Source: Listeria grandensis FSL F6-0971 (GTDB lineage Bacteria; Bacillota; Bacilli; Lactobacillales; Listeriaceae). Taken from it: a DNA stretch of 32,742 nt. The translations under genes and the position numbers were made by a program. Shown here piece after piece: positions 1-9,188 of this stretch. Positions within the stretch are counted from its first letter, which is position 1; every line of letters starts with the position of its first letter. Location: the NCBI RefSeq assembly GCF_000525835.1, contig NZ_AODD01000024.1:1-32742 (forward strand), read 5' to 3'. The notes beneath the pieces are model-generated. The model saw only the letters and a program-made list of their open reading frames with translations, did no database searches and had not been told where the DNA came from.

Positions 1-416
1 TACGTTATCTAATGTTCCTTGATCCACGTCTGGTTTTAACGCTCCTGACGCCACATCTTCATCTTTAAATAGATCCTTCAACGCACCTTCCGCTGCTTCC
101 TGACGCTCTTTTTCTGCTTGTTCTGCCGCTAATTTATCGTTCAATAAATCTTGCGCTGTATCCAAATCTGCTTGTAGCTCTGCTTTCTTGTCTTCATCTG
201 TGATCGCGTCGATTAAATCTTGTACGTTATCTAATGTTCCTTGATCCACGTCTGGTTTTAACGCTCCTGACGCCACATCTTCATCTTTAAATAGATCCTT
301 CAACGCACCTTCCGCTGCTTCCTGACGCTCTTTTTCTGCTTGTTCTGCCGCTAATTTATCGTTCAATAAATCTTGCGCTGTATCCAAATCTGCTTGTAGC
401 TCTGCTTTCTTGTCCT
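1..416. repeat. 222-bp tandem repeat (74 codons), nearly two copies
   Basis: Bases 1-194 recur without a visible mismatch at 223-416, giving a period of 222 bp, which is exactly 74 codons, so the reading frame is kept. A third, clearly diverged unit follows up to about 600 and encodes the same helical pattern. The DNA-level identity points to recent duplication or gene conversion inside the repeat gene. The window begins inside a copy, which fits an assembly that broke at the repeat. Confidence 0.9.
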
Positions 417-1297
417 CGTCCTCTAGGGCATCAATCAATATTTGAACATCGTCTAATACATTTTGGTCTGTGTCAGGTTTCAGCATACCAGTTTCCACAT
501 CGTTATCTGCAAAAACTGCTACTAGTGCCTCCTCCGCGGCTACTTGGCGCGCCATTTCATCATCATAATCTTTTTGAACTTGTGCATCAGTCTTCACAAC
601 ATTAATGTTCTTAGCACTGACTAACGTTTGTGCCTTATCAGCTACTGTAGCATCTGGTGAAGCCAGACTAACAAATAGTTTAGAAATATCATCTGTTGCA
701 GTAAATGTAATTGTTATATTAGAATCTGTCGTATCCCCTATTTTATCATTAGCTACTGTTTTGGATACTTCATCTATCACAACATTTATTTTTATCTGTA
801 ATTCCCATTTTTGTTAAAGAATCACCAAAATCTGATGCTGCTACTGAACCAATCCTTGTATATAAGTCAAACGTAAGAACATATTCCTTCCCTGGTACCG
901 TCTTAAGCTCTGTTGATAATACATTCTCCTGCTCATCTTCAACACCTACTCGGTAGTGACTAACTGTCATATCACTGCTATCCGAGTAGAAAAATAAGTT
1001 AGGTCTATCTTCAAGAAACAAAGAGCTCCCACCAACAAGCCCCTTCTCACCCTCGTCATTTGTCACATGATCTCCGTGTTGCATTTTCTTCCCTTCTAAT
1101 GTAAAATAGCCATTTCCTGCATCTATACGTTTGCCTGTTGCCGTGTACAAATTCGGATTTGGTACGACATAACCACTATTCACTCCTTTCTGACTTGCAA
1201 ACGCCTCTGCCAAAAGCACATTTAGCGGTCCCGTCACACTACTACCCAAGATACTTGTTAATGCCAATACACCCATTATTTTTTTCATTTTCATCAT
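1..1297 (-). CDS. Secreted surface protein with helical 74-residue repeats, partial; frame broken near 789-793
   Basis: This is the N-terminal part of a large exported protein that runs off the left edge. An N-terminal signal peptide (basic start, hydrophobic core, AEAFA-type end around residue 33) precedes a domain of about 140 residues, then charged helical repeats with the core DEDKKAELQADLDTAQDLL. Listeria adhesin-like proteins carry similar repeats, often annotated as toxin Cry1Ac domain D-VI-like; that name is from memory. The start is probably ATG 1297, 10 bases after AGGAAG; a GTG at 1303 is too close to it. As written, the frame stops at 770. Removing one A from the A5 run at 789-793 gives ...GITDKINVVIDEVSK... 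and an open frame through to base 1, so one gene is intended. A C-terminal sorting signal would lie outside the window. Confidence 0.7.
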
Positions 1298-1456
1298 AAT
1301 CACACTACTTCCTTTTAAATTTGCAAAAATTTGTTTTTTTAATATAATATACTTTCTATTGCGACAATATGCTTCTATTCATGTTGAGCTTCTGCTCTTA
1401 CGTAATAATCCACCTTCCAGCGTCCCCTGTAATTTAAGTAGTAGTACTGCTATTTC

Positions 1457-1498
1457 CTAATGCTTTATGCTACCAAGGCCGCACTTATCTACGTGCAT
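1457..1498 (-). CDS. Possible 13-codon leader peptide in the 5' leader of the repeat-protein gene
   Basis: ATG at 1498 follows a near-perfect Shine-Dalgarno sequence AAGGAGGTG (1507-1515) at 8 bases. The frame encodes MHVDKCGLGSIKH and ends in TAG. Past the TAG the same frame stays open for about 25 more codons (EIAVLLLKLQ... to a TGA). It lies about 160 bases upstream of the repeat-protein gene and downstream of a good promoter. It could be a regulatory leader peptide, a small protein with an amber interruption, or the remnant of a gene. I do not recognise the sequence. The ribosome binding site is the main support. Confidence 0.35.
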   Translation of the reverse strand: MHVDKCGLGSIKH

Positions 1499-1518
1499 TG
1501 TTACTACACCTCCTTACC

Positions 1519-1537
1519 GTAAGCTCCGTTGGCTTAC
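1519..1537 (-). other. Stem-loop at the predicted transcript 5' end
   Basis: GTAAGC and GCTTAC form a 6-bp stem with a 7-base loop, placed at or just after the start site predicted from the 1539-1567 promoter. Such 5' hairpins often stabilise mRNA; whether it acts with the following small ORF is unknown. Confidence 0.4.
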
Positions 1538-1538
1538 T

Positions 1539-1567
1539 CTTATACTAACAAATTTCGTCCACCACAA
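1539..1567 (-). promoter_or_regulatory. Sigma-A-type promoter for the repeat-protein leader
   Basis: On the minus strand TTGTGG (1562-1567) and TATAAG (1539-1544) are separated by exactly 17 bases. The start would be near 1532, giving a leader of about 235 bases before the repeat-protein start. The rest of 1304-1675 holds the leader ORF, the stem-loop and a shared terminator; no other gene is visible. Confidence 0.5.
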
Positions 1568-1622
1568 GTTGCTATTACAAAAAAATGACATATTTCGTCA
1601 AATTCCCAAATATATCAAAATA

Positions 1623-1667
1623 AAAATACGATACCTACTCTAAAAAATCCGAGTAGTATCGTATTTT
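1623..1667 (-). terminator. Terminator after the Mga-like regulator gene
   Basis: Arms at 1623-1640 and 1651-1667 pair over about 17 bp with one bulged base (AAAATACGATAC...GTATCGTATTTT). On the minus strand it is followed by a T-rich stretch. It separates the regulator from the repeat-protein leader. Confidence 0.75.
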
Positions 1668-1675
1668 AATTGATG

Positions 1676-3128
1676 CTAACCTTTTCGTTTCTTGCTATGG
1701 ACAAATTCCCGTAACTGTAAGAAATCACGCCTCGATGGTGGCATATGGCAAACCAATACATCCGTATCCCCAGCAGTCGTTATCGGATAATCACTAAATA
1801 TCAGATCACACTCAGGTTCTGGACGCTCATTCTTGAAGTCCTCACAAAAAACAATTTTATCCTCAGAGTAATATTTACGAATTTGGGATTTCAAAAAAAA
1901 CTTCCCAAAAATAGCCGTTTTTTGCAACTACCCGCACATGTAATCTATGTCCTTCCTCTTCATTTAGCAATACAAAGGTATACAAATCATGAATATAGGA
2001 AGCAATAACATCTTTATTATTCCTAATATATGTGTAGCCTGGATGCCTCTCGTATTTAGCAAGCACTGCTAGTATCCGATCCATGTCTACTGTTTTTGGT
2101 AATTTTTGTTGCGTAAAATGGTCCACATCCATAATTAAATGCTTTTTTTCTACAAACGTAAAGTGTGTTAAATAGTCCAGTGTCACCACGGTTACTTGGT
2201 CAGGGTCCTTCACACGACTACGAATAATATCTGAAAGTTCATTTCCTAATTGATAGCGCTCATTCCGATATTTTTTATGGTATGCCATCCGAAAATCAAT
2301 TCTCGAATGATCTGTATAAGAAAAGGAGCCCAATGAACAGAGTAACAAAATCAAATGGCGCTCTACCTTACTTAGTGGTTGACCTAAGTCTTTTTCCAAA
2401 TCACCAAAATCAAGATGTGTCGCATCATAATAACTCTCCAAATCCTCCATATAATCCCTCTCATCGGTCAAATCGGCCAAATAACCTTGCTTAATTCGGG
2501 TCAATGATACACCAATGGCAATCGCATAATCGACGCGTGCCGTCAGCGAGAAAGAAATATCCAAATGATCCTCCAATTTCCGAATAAATCGGTCCATGCT
2601 TTCATAATCAAAATCTTCAATAACCCAACCACTGTGTGGATAACTTTTACTAAATAGGTGGAAAAAATAAAACCGAATATTCATCTCATTTCCCAATATT
2701 TGAAGCGGTGAATTATCCAAAATCAATCGACTATTGGCAAGAAAAGTATCTGCTTCTTTCAGTTTATTATAAAAACTTGTCATCCCGATGTACGTTCTTG
2801 CCGTCCATTCCGCCGGCGTCAACTTCTCATCCTTAAAAATCGATAAACTTAATGTAAAAAGGTCGCTGGTTGCTATCATATACGCTGTTAAATAATCAAA
2901 ATTCACACTTGGTGCTGTTACCAATACATATTTCTTATCCTTATCATAAATATGCCCAATTTGCTCGGGGAATATGGAATTTATGACCTCAATATCCGCC
3001 TTCATCGTATTTAAAGAACACCCTGCTAACTCCGCTAGTTCACGCTTAGCTAACGGTTCTTCTGATAAAAATAAAATATTTAATAGTACCAATCGCCGAT
3101 ACGCAGATGCTGAAACAACACTTTTCAT
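1676..3128 (-). CDS. Mga/AtxA-like transcriptional regulator; frame broken at an 8-base homopolymer
   Basis: A large DNA-binding regulator of the Mga-like type. Residues about 10-60 form a helix-turn-helix (LAKRELAELAGCSLNTMKAD), followed by a long helical middle resembling the PTS-regulation-like part of Mga proteins. As written the protein ends at 1875 after 417 residues. The next frame (1676-1927) encodes a matching tail beginning ...FLKSQIRKYYSED. Removing one base from the A8 run at 1893-1900 (T8 in the coding strand) joins them into about 483 residues, a normal Mga length. ATG 3128 has AGGAGGGG 6-7 bases upstream. The neighbours are a glycosyltransferase and a surface protein, so control of surface genes is possible but unproven. 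The break may be a sequencing error or a slippage switch. Confidence 0.75.
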
Positions 3129-3163
3129 TAACTACCCCTCCTCATGCATTCTTCGCGAGAATA

Positions 3164-3192
3164 AATGTATCAGATTATTATCTTGATGTCAA
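3164..3192 (-). promoter_or_regulatory. Strong sigma-A promoter of the Mga-like gene
   Basis: A perfect -35 TTGACA (3187-3192), a 17-base spacer and -10 TACATT (3164-3169) preceded by TGA lie 36 bases upstream of the start codon on the minus strand. The start site would be near 3157, giving a short leader. Confidence 0.75.
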
Positions 3193-3454
3193 AAGATTAC
3201 CTAGTAAAACCTCTATCTTTGTTTTATTCATACCCCAATACAATTAAAAAAAAAAACAGACCAAACAGTATGTTATCTAATACCACTTGATCTATAAATC
3301 ATTGTCGCTCATTTCACCCAAAATTATCAAACAGTTTAACATTTATGCAGATAAAAAAGATCCAAGCTTCAGATTTCCTAACTCGTACCATGGTGTCCGA
3401 TCCCAACAATTGATTCATTTGCTACATATTCTTAACTCTCTTCCAGTTCATCTT
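3193..3454. other. AT-rich gap between glycosyltransferase and regulator genes
   Basis: No gene is visible here. There is an A11 tract at about 3246-3256, which on the minus strand is a T11 run behind a weak, wobble-rich stem (AGTGGTAT with ATACTGTT). That could end the glycosyltransferase transcript, but the structure is poor. The first bases beyond 3455 may still belong to the glycosyltransferase: shifting one base at 3457 continues it as MKDELEES before a TAA. Confidence 0.3.
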
Positions 3455-5056
3455 TCATTCCAACATCCCATAAAACATCTCCATCGCACGCTTGTTGTAT
3501 GCCACGTAATCAAATCGCTTATTTGGCGTGCCCTCATCCATAACGCGTAACATTTCCTCAGCCAAACTCGCCACTCCATTTGGGATCAATAAGCCATAGC
3601 CATCCTCCAAAATGCTACGCGAGCCCGGAATATCTGTCGCCACAATCGCTTTTTGCAAGATAAGTGCTTCTAGTAGAACCATCGGCTGCCCCTCGTGGTT
3701 AGATGGTAAAATGAATGCATCACAATATTTTAAAATCGGGAATGGATTGACAACCTGCCCGAGAAGTACCACGTGTTTCTCCAAGCCTAATGTTACGATT
3801 TCCTCGGCTAATTCTTCTTTCAGCTCCCCATTTCCAATCACCAGTAGCCGCGCGTCATCTCGCTTTTTGACAACGTCCGCGAACGCTGCCATCAATTGCT
3901 TTTGGTTCTTTTCAGGAGAAAGTCGCCCTATCGTCAAAAAATAAAACGCGCCCTCATCCAATTGGACGTCCATCTGCTCCTCTGACGCTGCAAGCACCCC
4001 CTCATAATCCAGCGAATTATGCACAAAAACCATTTTTTCTGCGCTATTCTCTACTAAATGCCGTAATTTCGCTTCGTTCAAATCCCGCGTATGCTCCGCC
4101 ACCGAAACGATTTTATCAAAATAATTATACAACAGGAAAATCACATTTAAATCCACGCGATGTTTGTAGTCCACGCCTAATTTTTTACGGTACTCCTGCA
4201 TCATCTCGTTATGCTGATAAATCAATTTGCGTTCTGCGCCAGATGTCGCAAGCAACAAGGTCCAGTACTTAAAATAACCATCGAAATCAATCGCAATATC
4301 AATCTTTGTTTGCCCTAAAATACGACGTAATTCGCGCTCATATAACTGTTTCACCTCCTCTTCTAAAAAACCATCGGGACCAAACTCGATATATAATTCG
4401 TGGCTTGCCGTGAAAAGTCGTTCTTCCGCTTTGCTCTCATCCGCAGTTCGCAACATCCCGCCAACAACTGTTAGCCGCAAAACATGTGGATCCAATTTTT
4501 CAAAATTCCGTTTACAGTCATCGTGCAGCCTCTCCGTATCGATCACAATGACACGGTAGCGTTCATAATCCAAATTATGCAGCAAATTAATCGCCGACGT
4601 CGTAATCCCATTATTCTTAAAACCACCGCAATACATTAAAATCGTCTTTTTCGCATTGTTAGCTTGTTTCGGCGACAATAAATTACCCGTCCATTCTTTC
4701 GTCGAAATCACCACTCCTGACATAACTTCTCGCAAATTAAGCGGTAGCATCTCATCTGTCACAATATAATCCGCGTGAAGCAAACTCCGCACTAATAAAG
4801 GCTCTAAAACCTCACCTTGATAAAAATGAATATACGTTTGCTCGTCCTTTTTGATAAAATAATTTGGCATCGCGCGCTCAGACACAACGTACGCCGCGCT
4901 TGCCAAAGCTCTATCGCTCACAGGCTCTAGTGATGTATCTGCAAAAGCCGGATGCCCCATTATATCATTTATAAAAACCTCACGATCCGACACAATGACG
5001 ACGCTATTTTTTCGAATCGGTTCTTGGGAATAGTATTTCAAATAACGCTCTCCCAT
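3455..5056 (-). CDS. GT4-type glycosyltransferase
   Basis: A cytoplasmic enzyme expected to transfer a sugar from a nucleotide donor to a cell-surface polymer or lipid; the acceptor cannot be read from sequence. The C-terminal half has the GT-B signatures of family 4: IGRLSPEKNQ near residue 380, LLVIGNGELKEEL, and the donor-binding SNHEGQPMVLLEAL near residue 465. The N-terminal 150 residues resemble the front part of teichoic-acid glycosyl/glycerophosphotransferases, weakly. No signal peptide or membrane segment is seen. The frame opens at 5122, but AGGAGG 9 bases before ATG 5056 decides the start (533 residues). The C-terminus may be cut short by a one-base error (see the neighbouring gap). 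Confidence 0.8.
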   Translation of the reverse strand: MGERYLKYYSQEPIRKNSVVIVSDREVFINDIMGHPAFADTSLEPVSDRALASAAYVVSERAMPNYFIKKDEQTYIHFYQGEVLEPLLVRSLLHADYIVTDEMLPLNLREVMSGVVISTKEWTGNLLSPKQANNAKKTILMYCGGFKNNGITTSAINLLHNLDYERYRVIVIDTERLHDDCKRNFEKLDPHVLRLTVVGGMLRTADESKAEERLFTASHELYIEFGPDGFLEEEVKQLYERELRRILGQTKIDIAIDFDGYFKYWTLLLATSGAERKLIYQHNEMMQEYRKKLGVDYKHRVDLNVIFLLYNYFDKIVSVAEHTRDLNEAKLRHLVENSAEKMVFVHNSLDYEGVLAASEEQMDVQLDEGAFYFLTIGRLSPEKNQKQLMAAFADVVKKRDDARLLVIGNGELKEELAEEIVTLGLEKHVVLLGQVVNPFPILKYCDAFILPSNHEGQPMVLLEALILQKAIVATDIPGSRSILEDGYGLLIPNGVASLAEEMLRVMDEGTPNKRFDYVAYNKRAMEMFYGMLE

Positions 5057-5111
5057 CTGAATCCGCCTCCTCACATTTCTTAAAATATTCCCGTTCTGTT
5101 TTTTTCCAAAC

Positions 5112-5149
5112 GAAAAGGGCAACTAGTCGCAAAACTAACTCCCCTTTTC
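5112..5149 (-). terminator. Probable terminator after efeB
   Basis: GAAAAGGG (left) and CCCTTTTC (right) form an 8-bp stem with a partly paired interior (TAGT/ACTA). It lies just behind the efeB stop and before the glycosyltransferase start. The minus-strand tail is only moderately T-rich. Confidence 0.5.
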
Positions 5150-5157
5150 AAGACCTA

Positions 5158-6416
5158 TTATTGTAGTAGTGATTGTCCAAAATATTCTCCTGCTTGAATC
5201 CCGCCCTGACAGGCAAATAACGCATTGCCAATCGGGATCGTATATTCGTTTAGCTTGTCCATTTTTCCCATCACGTGAAGCATTGGTAAGTACTGCGTTT
5301 CTGGATTCTGCGTGAAACAGATGAATAGCAAACCTGCTTCGAGACGACCTGTTTTCGCGTCTACACCAGAAGTATAAGAATAAGCACGGCGGTGCATCTG
5401 TTGCTTCGTGTCCTTCGCCAAGCGTACGTGGCATCGGTAGGCAACTTTGCCGGATTCACCTTATCGTGCTCCTTTTTCTTCCCATAAGGCGCGCCAGAAT
5501 GCTTGTGACGCCCGAACGTGTCTTCCTGATCCATCAGCGACGAGCGATCCCAAACCTCGAGTAGCATCTGAATTTTGCGGTAGCCAAGATACGAACCGTT
5601 CTTCATCCACGCTGGCTCATCCGCCGCCGCCCAAACAACATCTGCAAAACCTTGTTTCGAAGCATGGTCGACATTCGCCGTTCCGTCCTTAAAACCAAAC
5701 AGATTGCGTGGTGTCTCCCCTTCTGGAGAGCGAATGAAGCCTTCCTCCAACCAGCGCACCGTCGCCACTCCCGTCGCTAACCGGATGAAATTCCTGACTC
5801 CATGGAACGCGACCTGCTGATCATCCGCACAAACCTGCATGCAAAGATCCCCATCACTATACGCCGCATCCAAACTATCATGCGCCATGTGCGGCACAGT
5901 CACTAAATGTTTCGGACGCTTCGCATTCACGCCAAAACGATCCCGTCCATTTTTCATAAAGAAGCTCGCGCCATATCCAATTGTCACCGTCAGATTTCCC
6001 GTACCAAGACCGTCCGCTTCACCCGTATCACTCGGCGGTAACATGTCATTATCCGCATCACTAAGCGCACCACCACTCGCCGTCAAGTCAGCAAACTTCG
6101 TCCACTTTTTAAAAAGCGCAATCACATCCGCCTTGCTCTCCGTCTCCAGATCAAAGCTCGCCAAATAGCAATACGTCTGCTGCTCCGTAATAATCCCAGC
6201 CTGCGTCTTCCCATAAAACGGCACGCCCTCATCAGCCTGCGCCGTCTCCTTGTCAAACACCTTATCGACCTGATCCACCACGCTCAAAATACCGCCAAGA
6301 CCAGTCGCCCCGATCGCGATTCCCGTCCCAGCCACAGCCGACATTTTCAACATTTCTCGTCGCGTCATTCCGTCCTTTTTCGAAAGATCCTTTTGGCTAT
6401 CCGTTTTATTCTTCAT
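5158..6416 (-). CDS. efeB: EfeB, Tat-exported DyP-type haem peroxidase; one-base frameshift near 5430
   Basis: The peroxidase member of the EfeUOB iron-uptake system, which in other bacteria acts outside the membrane on haem or ferrous iron. The N-terminus carries a twin-arginine signal (TRREMLK followed by a hydrophobic stretch, residues about 18-45), matching the tatA-tatC genes across the divergent promoter region. The DyP signature GFKDGTANVD is present. As written the frame ends at 5361; the true tail is in the next frame down to 5158. Adding one C near 5430 (CC to CCC) gives PTDAHVRLAKDTKQ, restoring the expected haem-ligand histidine and about 419 residues. The damage therefore hits the axial-ligand codon and is probably a read error. 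It is the last gene of efeU-efeO-efeB. Confidence 0.88.
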
Positions 6417-6438
6417 CTGACTTTTTCAGCTCCGTTTA

Positions 6439-7608
6439 TTAAAAGATTTTCCCCGTCTGTGCCATCAACTCCGACAAATGACTCAACTGATTACTAATCT
6501 CACGAATCTGCTCCGGCGTCAGCTTCTCATACGACACATAATTCCCGTCCGTATTATACTTCGCAAGCGTATCCTCCATCTTCACAAACGCGTCATCAAT
6601 TTGTTGCGTCAAATTCTTATCATTTGCGTTCAGCGCTGGAATAATCGCTTGATAAACGACCTTCGAACCCTCCACATTCGCCGCCAAATCCACTAAATCC
6701 GTATGCGAATAAGCTTCCTCTTCCCCCGTAATCTTCGTGGTTGCCGCTTCATTCAAAAGTTCCATCGCGCCCGCCACCATCGGTTTAGGCTCCAATTTCA
6801 ACTTGCCAACTTCCTTCTGCAATGCCAAGCTATCCGTCCTCAACTGATCTGCATATTTATCCATCCCAGTAAGCGTATTATCCGCCCACATCGCCTTCTC
6901 AATTCTATGGAAACCAGTCCAGTCCGCCCCATCTTCCACATCATTAACACGCGCGTCAATCTTCGGATCTAAATCCCCAAAACTCTCCGCAATCGGCTCA
7001 ATACGCTCATAATAAACACGCGACTTCGAGTAATATTCCTTCGCCTTCGCCATATCTCCAGTCTTCACAGCATCCGTAAAGATTTTCGTATCCGCTACAA
7101 AAGCACCCGTTTGTTCCACCACATATTTCGAATAATTATCCACCGCTTTGTCCAATACTTCCGATGTCTTCGCCTTCGTTTCCTTCGCGTTCCCAACAGC
7201 ATCAAGCGACGTCTTCAAACCAGCCGCATTCGTTGCCAGTTCCGCATAATCCAATTTATCACGCTTCGACATATAGAAAATCGGCGTCTCAAACTTCTCC
7301 ACATCCGTATACTGAATCGGGTACAAATCACGCACATTGTTCTCAAAAGCCAACCAATGTTTATGCATCGCCGCCGCGCTCGCCTTCAAGTCCGCGTCAT
7401 TTTTCGCCGTAATATTCTTCTCTACGGTCGCCAACTCATCCTGCATCTGTTTCACCTCTTTTTTCACAGCCGTTGCTTGTTTACTCTCCGTCTGCTCCTT
7501 TTTCGCGTCCGTTTTCACACTATCATCACTCGCCGCGTCCGAATTACACGCCGCAAGCACTACTGTCACCGCGAATACCGACATAAACAACATACCTAAT
7601 TTTTTCAT
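6439..7608 (-). CDS. efeO: EfeO/EfeM-like iron-binding lipoprotein (imelysin domain)
   Basis: The surface iron-binding component of the EfeUOB system. The N-terminus is a lipoprotein signal with lipobox LAAC (Cys near residue 21), so the protein is anchored to the outer face of the membrane. The rest is an imelysin/M75-type domain with the hallmark HRIE (HxxE) in WTGFHRIEKAMW near residue 240. The cupredoxin domain found in some EfeO proteins is absent, as in EfeM-type forms. It lies 12 bases after efeU and 22 before efeB, consistent with one Fur-controlled operon. Confidence 0.9.
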   Translation of the reverse strand: MKKLGMLFMSVFAVTVVLAACNSDAASDDSVKTDAKKEQTESKQATAVKKEVKQMQDELATVEKNITAKNDADLKASAAAMHKHWLAFENNVRDLYPIQYTDVEKFETPIFYMSKRDKLDYAELATNAAGLKTSLDAVGNAKETKAKTSEVLDKAVDNYSKYVVEQTGAFVADTKIFTDAVKTGDMAKAKEYYSKSRVYYERIEPIAESFGDLDPKIDARVNDVEDGADWTGFHRIEKAMWADNTLTGMDKYADQLRTDSLALQKEVGKLKLEPKPMVAGAMELLNEAATTKITGEEEAYSHTDLVDLAANVEGSKVVYQAIIPALNANDKNLTQQIDDAFVKMEDTLAKYNTDGNYVSYEKLTPEQIREISNQLSHLSELMAQTGKIF

Positions 7609-7620
7609 CCACTTACTCCC

Positions 7621-9072
7621 TTACTCGGCCAACTGTTTCATAGCCCGTTTTTTTAAACCTGATCTTACTAAAATAAACAGTGCCACCACCACAAAAATCA
7701 GCTGCGGCAAAATACTGTACCACGATGGATAAATGCTGAGCGCTGGAATCGATGGCAAATAATCCTGCACCGTCGCTGGAATCACGCCTGCCAGTTGCAA
7801 ACTATGAATCCCCGACCCCATAAATTTAAAGCACAGATAAAACACGATCGCAGCAGAAATCATGAAAAACGGTTTCAGCGGTATGTGCACGCTAAATTTC
7901 AACATCACGACCGCAATCACAAGCAGAACGCCCAGCCCAACTAGAATTCCCGTGACCAATTCCGTTGTCGACATCCGCCCAACCATACCGATCAAAAAAA
8001 TCACCGTTTCCAATCCTTCTCTTAAAATCGCCAAAAATGCCAAAATAGCGAACGAAATCATTTTTCCATTCGAGATCGCTTCATCACTTTTCGATGCCAT
8101 GTAATTATTCCATTTTGCCATGTCCGAGTTACTATGTAGCCAATAACTCACATAAAGCATCATCAAGCTTGCAATCACGCCAGTCCATCCATTAATCAGC
8201 GTACTATTATTTCCAAAAGCAAGCGTCGATAGCCAAATCGCTACGATCAGACCGAGAACAAGGCTCGTCAATAGCCCAACCACCGTGCCACCGACAATCC
8301 AGCGCCTAGCGTTCGGCGTTTTTGCGCGCTTCGCAAATGTCAGTAGCGTCGCCACAATCAAAAGCGCCTCTAAGCCCTCACGAAATGGTATCAGTGCCGC
8401 ATCAAACCAAGTATATGTAACGTTCGCAAACGGTTTTAGCGTATCCTCCATGCCATCCAGAACGTCTGCCGTGCGCGCCTGATTTGTAGGATCTTGCACA
8501 TAAGCCGCGAGCAACATCAAATCGCGCTCCATGTTATCGTACGCGACTTGCGACTGGCTGACCACATCGCCTTCCACCGAAAGCCACTGCTTCTGCAAAT
8601 CCTGCACTTGCTGATCCGCCGCACCCCAGTCCTCATTTTTCACGAATTCACGCGTCTCGCCCAGCTTCTTAATATAACTCGCAAGCGTAATCTTCGTCTT
8701 CCCATCGTTGTCCGTATACGTCCCGTCCCGATAATCCCGAAGTAGCCCATCCAGCGTATGCAAACCTTCCGTCCCAGCTTTCGCCTCCCCATTCAAAATC
8801 GCGAGCGTGATTACCGCCACCTGCCGATCCATCTGTTGCGCCAAATCATAAGACTTCCCTTTCACATCCTGCTTACTCCGCGTCCACCACAACTTCCCAT
8901 CCCGAAAAGCCTCTTTTGCCTGTACAAAATCCGATTTTTCAAGCGCCGTAAGCGTTTTTGTCACAGCCTTCTCCGGCACCGAAACATCCGGCTTTCCCGC
9001 TGCACTAGCATCACTTGGAAAAAGTAGCACACCAAAACAAAGCAGCAAAGCCATCCAAACTCGCGATTTCAA
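7621..9072 (-). CDS. efeU: EfeU, FTR1-family iron permease with extracellular domain
   Basis: The membrane channel of the iron-uptake system. After a signal peptide ending near ASA there is an extracellular helical domain of about 210 residues, then about seven membrane segments. Both REGLE motifs that define FTR1/EfeU are present (FREGLEALLIV and LREGLETVIFL) and supply iron-binding glutamates. The open frame begins with TTG 9090, but AGAGGGG lies after that codon and 8 bases before TTG 9072, which is the better start (483 residues). First gene of the operon; its promoter overlaps a Fur box. Confidence 0.9.
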   Translation of the reverse strand: MKSRVWMALLLCFGVLLFPSDASAAGKPDVSVPEKAVTKTLTALEKSDFVQAKEAFRDGKLWWTRSKQDVKGKSYDLAQQMDRQVAVITLAILNGEAKAGTEGLHTLDGLLRDYRDGTYTDNDGKTKITLASYIKKLGETREFVKNEDWGAADQQVQDLQKQWLSVEGDVVSQSQVAYDNMERDLMLLAAYVQDPTNQARTADVLDGMEDTLKPFANVTYTWFDAALIPFREGLEALLIVATLLTFAKRAKTPNARRWIVGGTVVGLLTSLVLGLIVAIWLSTLAFGNNSTLINGWTGVIASLMMLYVSYWLHSNSDMAKWNNYMASKSDEAISNGKMISFAILAFLAILREGLETVIFLIGMVGRMSTTELVTGILVGLGVLLVIAVVMLKFSVHIPLKPFFMISAAIVFYLCFKFMGSGIHSLQLAGVIPATVQDYLPSIPALSIYPSWYSILPQLIFVVVALFILVRSGLKKRAMKQLAE

Positions 9073-9091
9073 GAGCTCATCCCCTCTCAAT

Positions 9092-9112
9092 TGAAAATGA
9101 TTATCATTATCA
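9092..9112 (-). promoter_or_regulatory. Fur box, efeU side
   Basis: TGAAAATGATTATCATTATCA contains two overlapping 15-mers, each one base from the 7-1-7 Fur consensus TGATAATNATTATCA. It overlaps the -10 of the efeU promoter, so iron-loaded Fur would block transcription. Confidence 0.85.
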
Positions 9113-9138
9113 TATAACTACATCCCAAAAAAAGTCAA
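9109..9138 (-). promoter_or_regulatory. efeU-efeO-efeB promoter
   Basis: Minus-strand TTGACT (9133-9138), 18 bases, then TATGAT (9109-9114). The -10 runs into the Fur box. Confidence 0.65.
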
Positions 9139-9155
9139 TCCAAAATAGAAAACAA

Positions 9156-9184
9156 TTGACAACAGCTCTAATCAGACGTACAAT
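9156..9184 (+). promoter_or_regulatory. tatA-tatC promoter
   Basis: Perfect -35 TTGACA (9156-9161), 17-base spacer, -10 TACAAT (9179-9184). The expected start near 9191 falls inside the second Fur box. Confidence 0.8.
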
Positions 9185-9188
9185 CAAT

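Noticed and set aside
1-416. CRISPR array
   Set aside because: The repeat unit is 222 bp, contiguous and protein-coding, with no spacers.
1381-1530. Riboswitch in the leader of the repeat-protein gene
   Set aside because: I could not match it to any known aptamer core, and only one small stem is convincing.
1875-1927. Programmed ribosomal frameshift in the Mga-like gene
   Set aside because: A T8 run could slip, but no stimulating structure or internal Shine-Dalgarno sequence is evident, and similar one-base faults occur in unrelated genes of the window.
7111-7599. Open frame of 162 codons on the plus strand opposite efeO
   Set aside because: Its composition (rich in Arg, His, Ile, Leu) is that of an antisense shadow, it has no ribosome binding site or family motif, and efeO on the other strand is certain.
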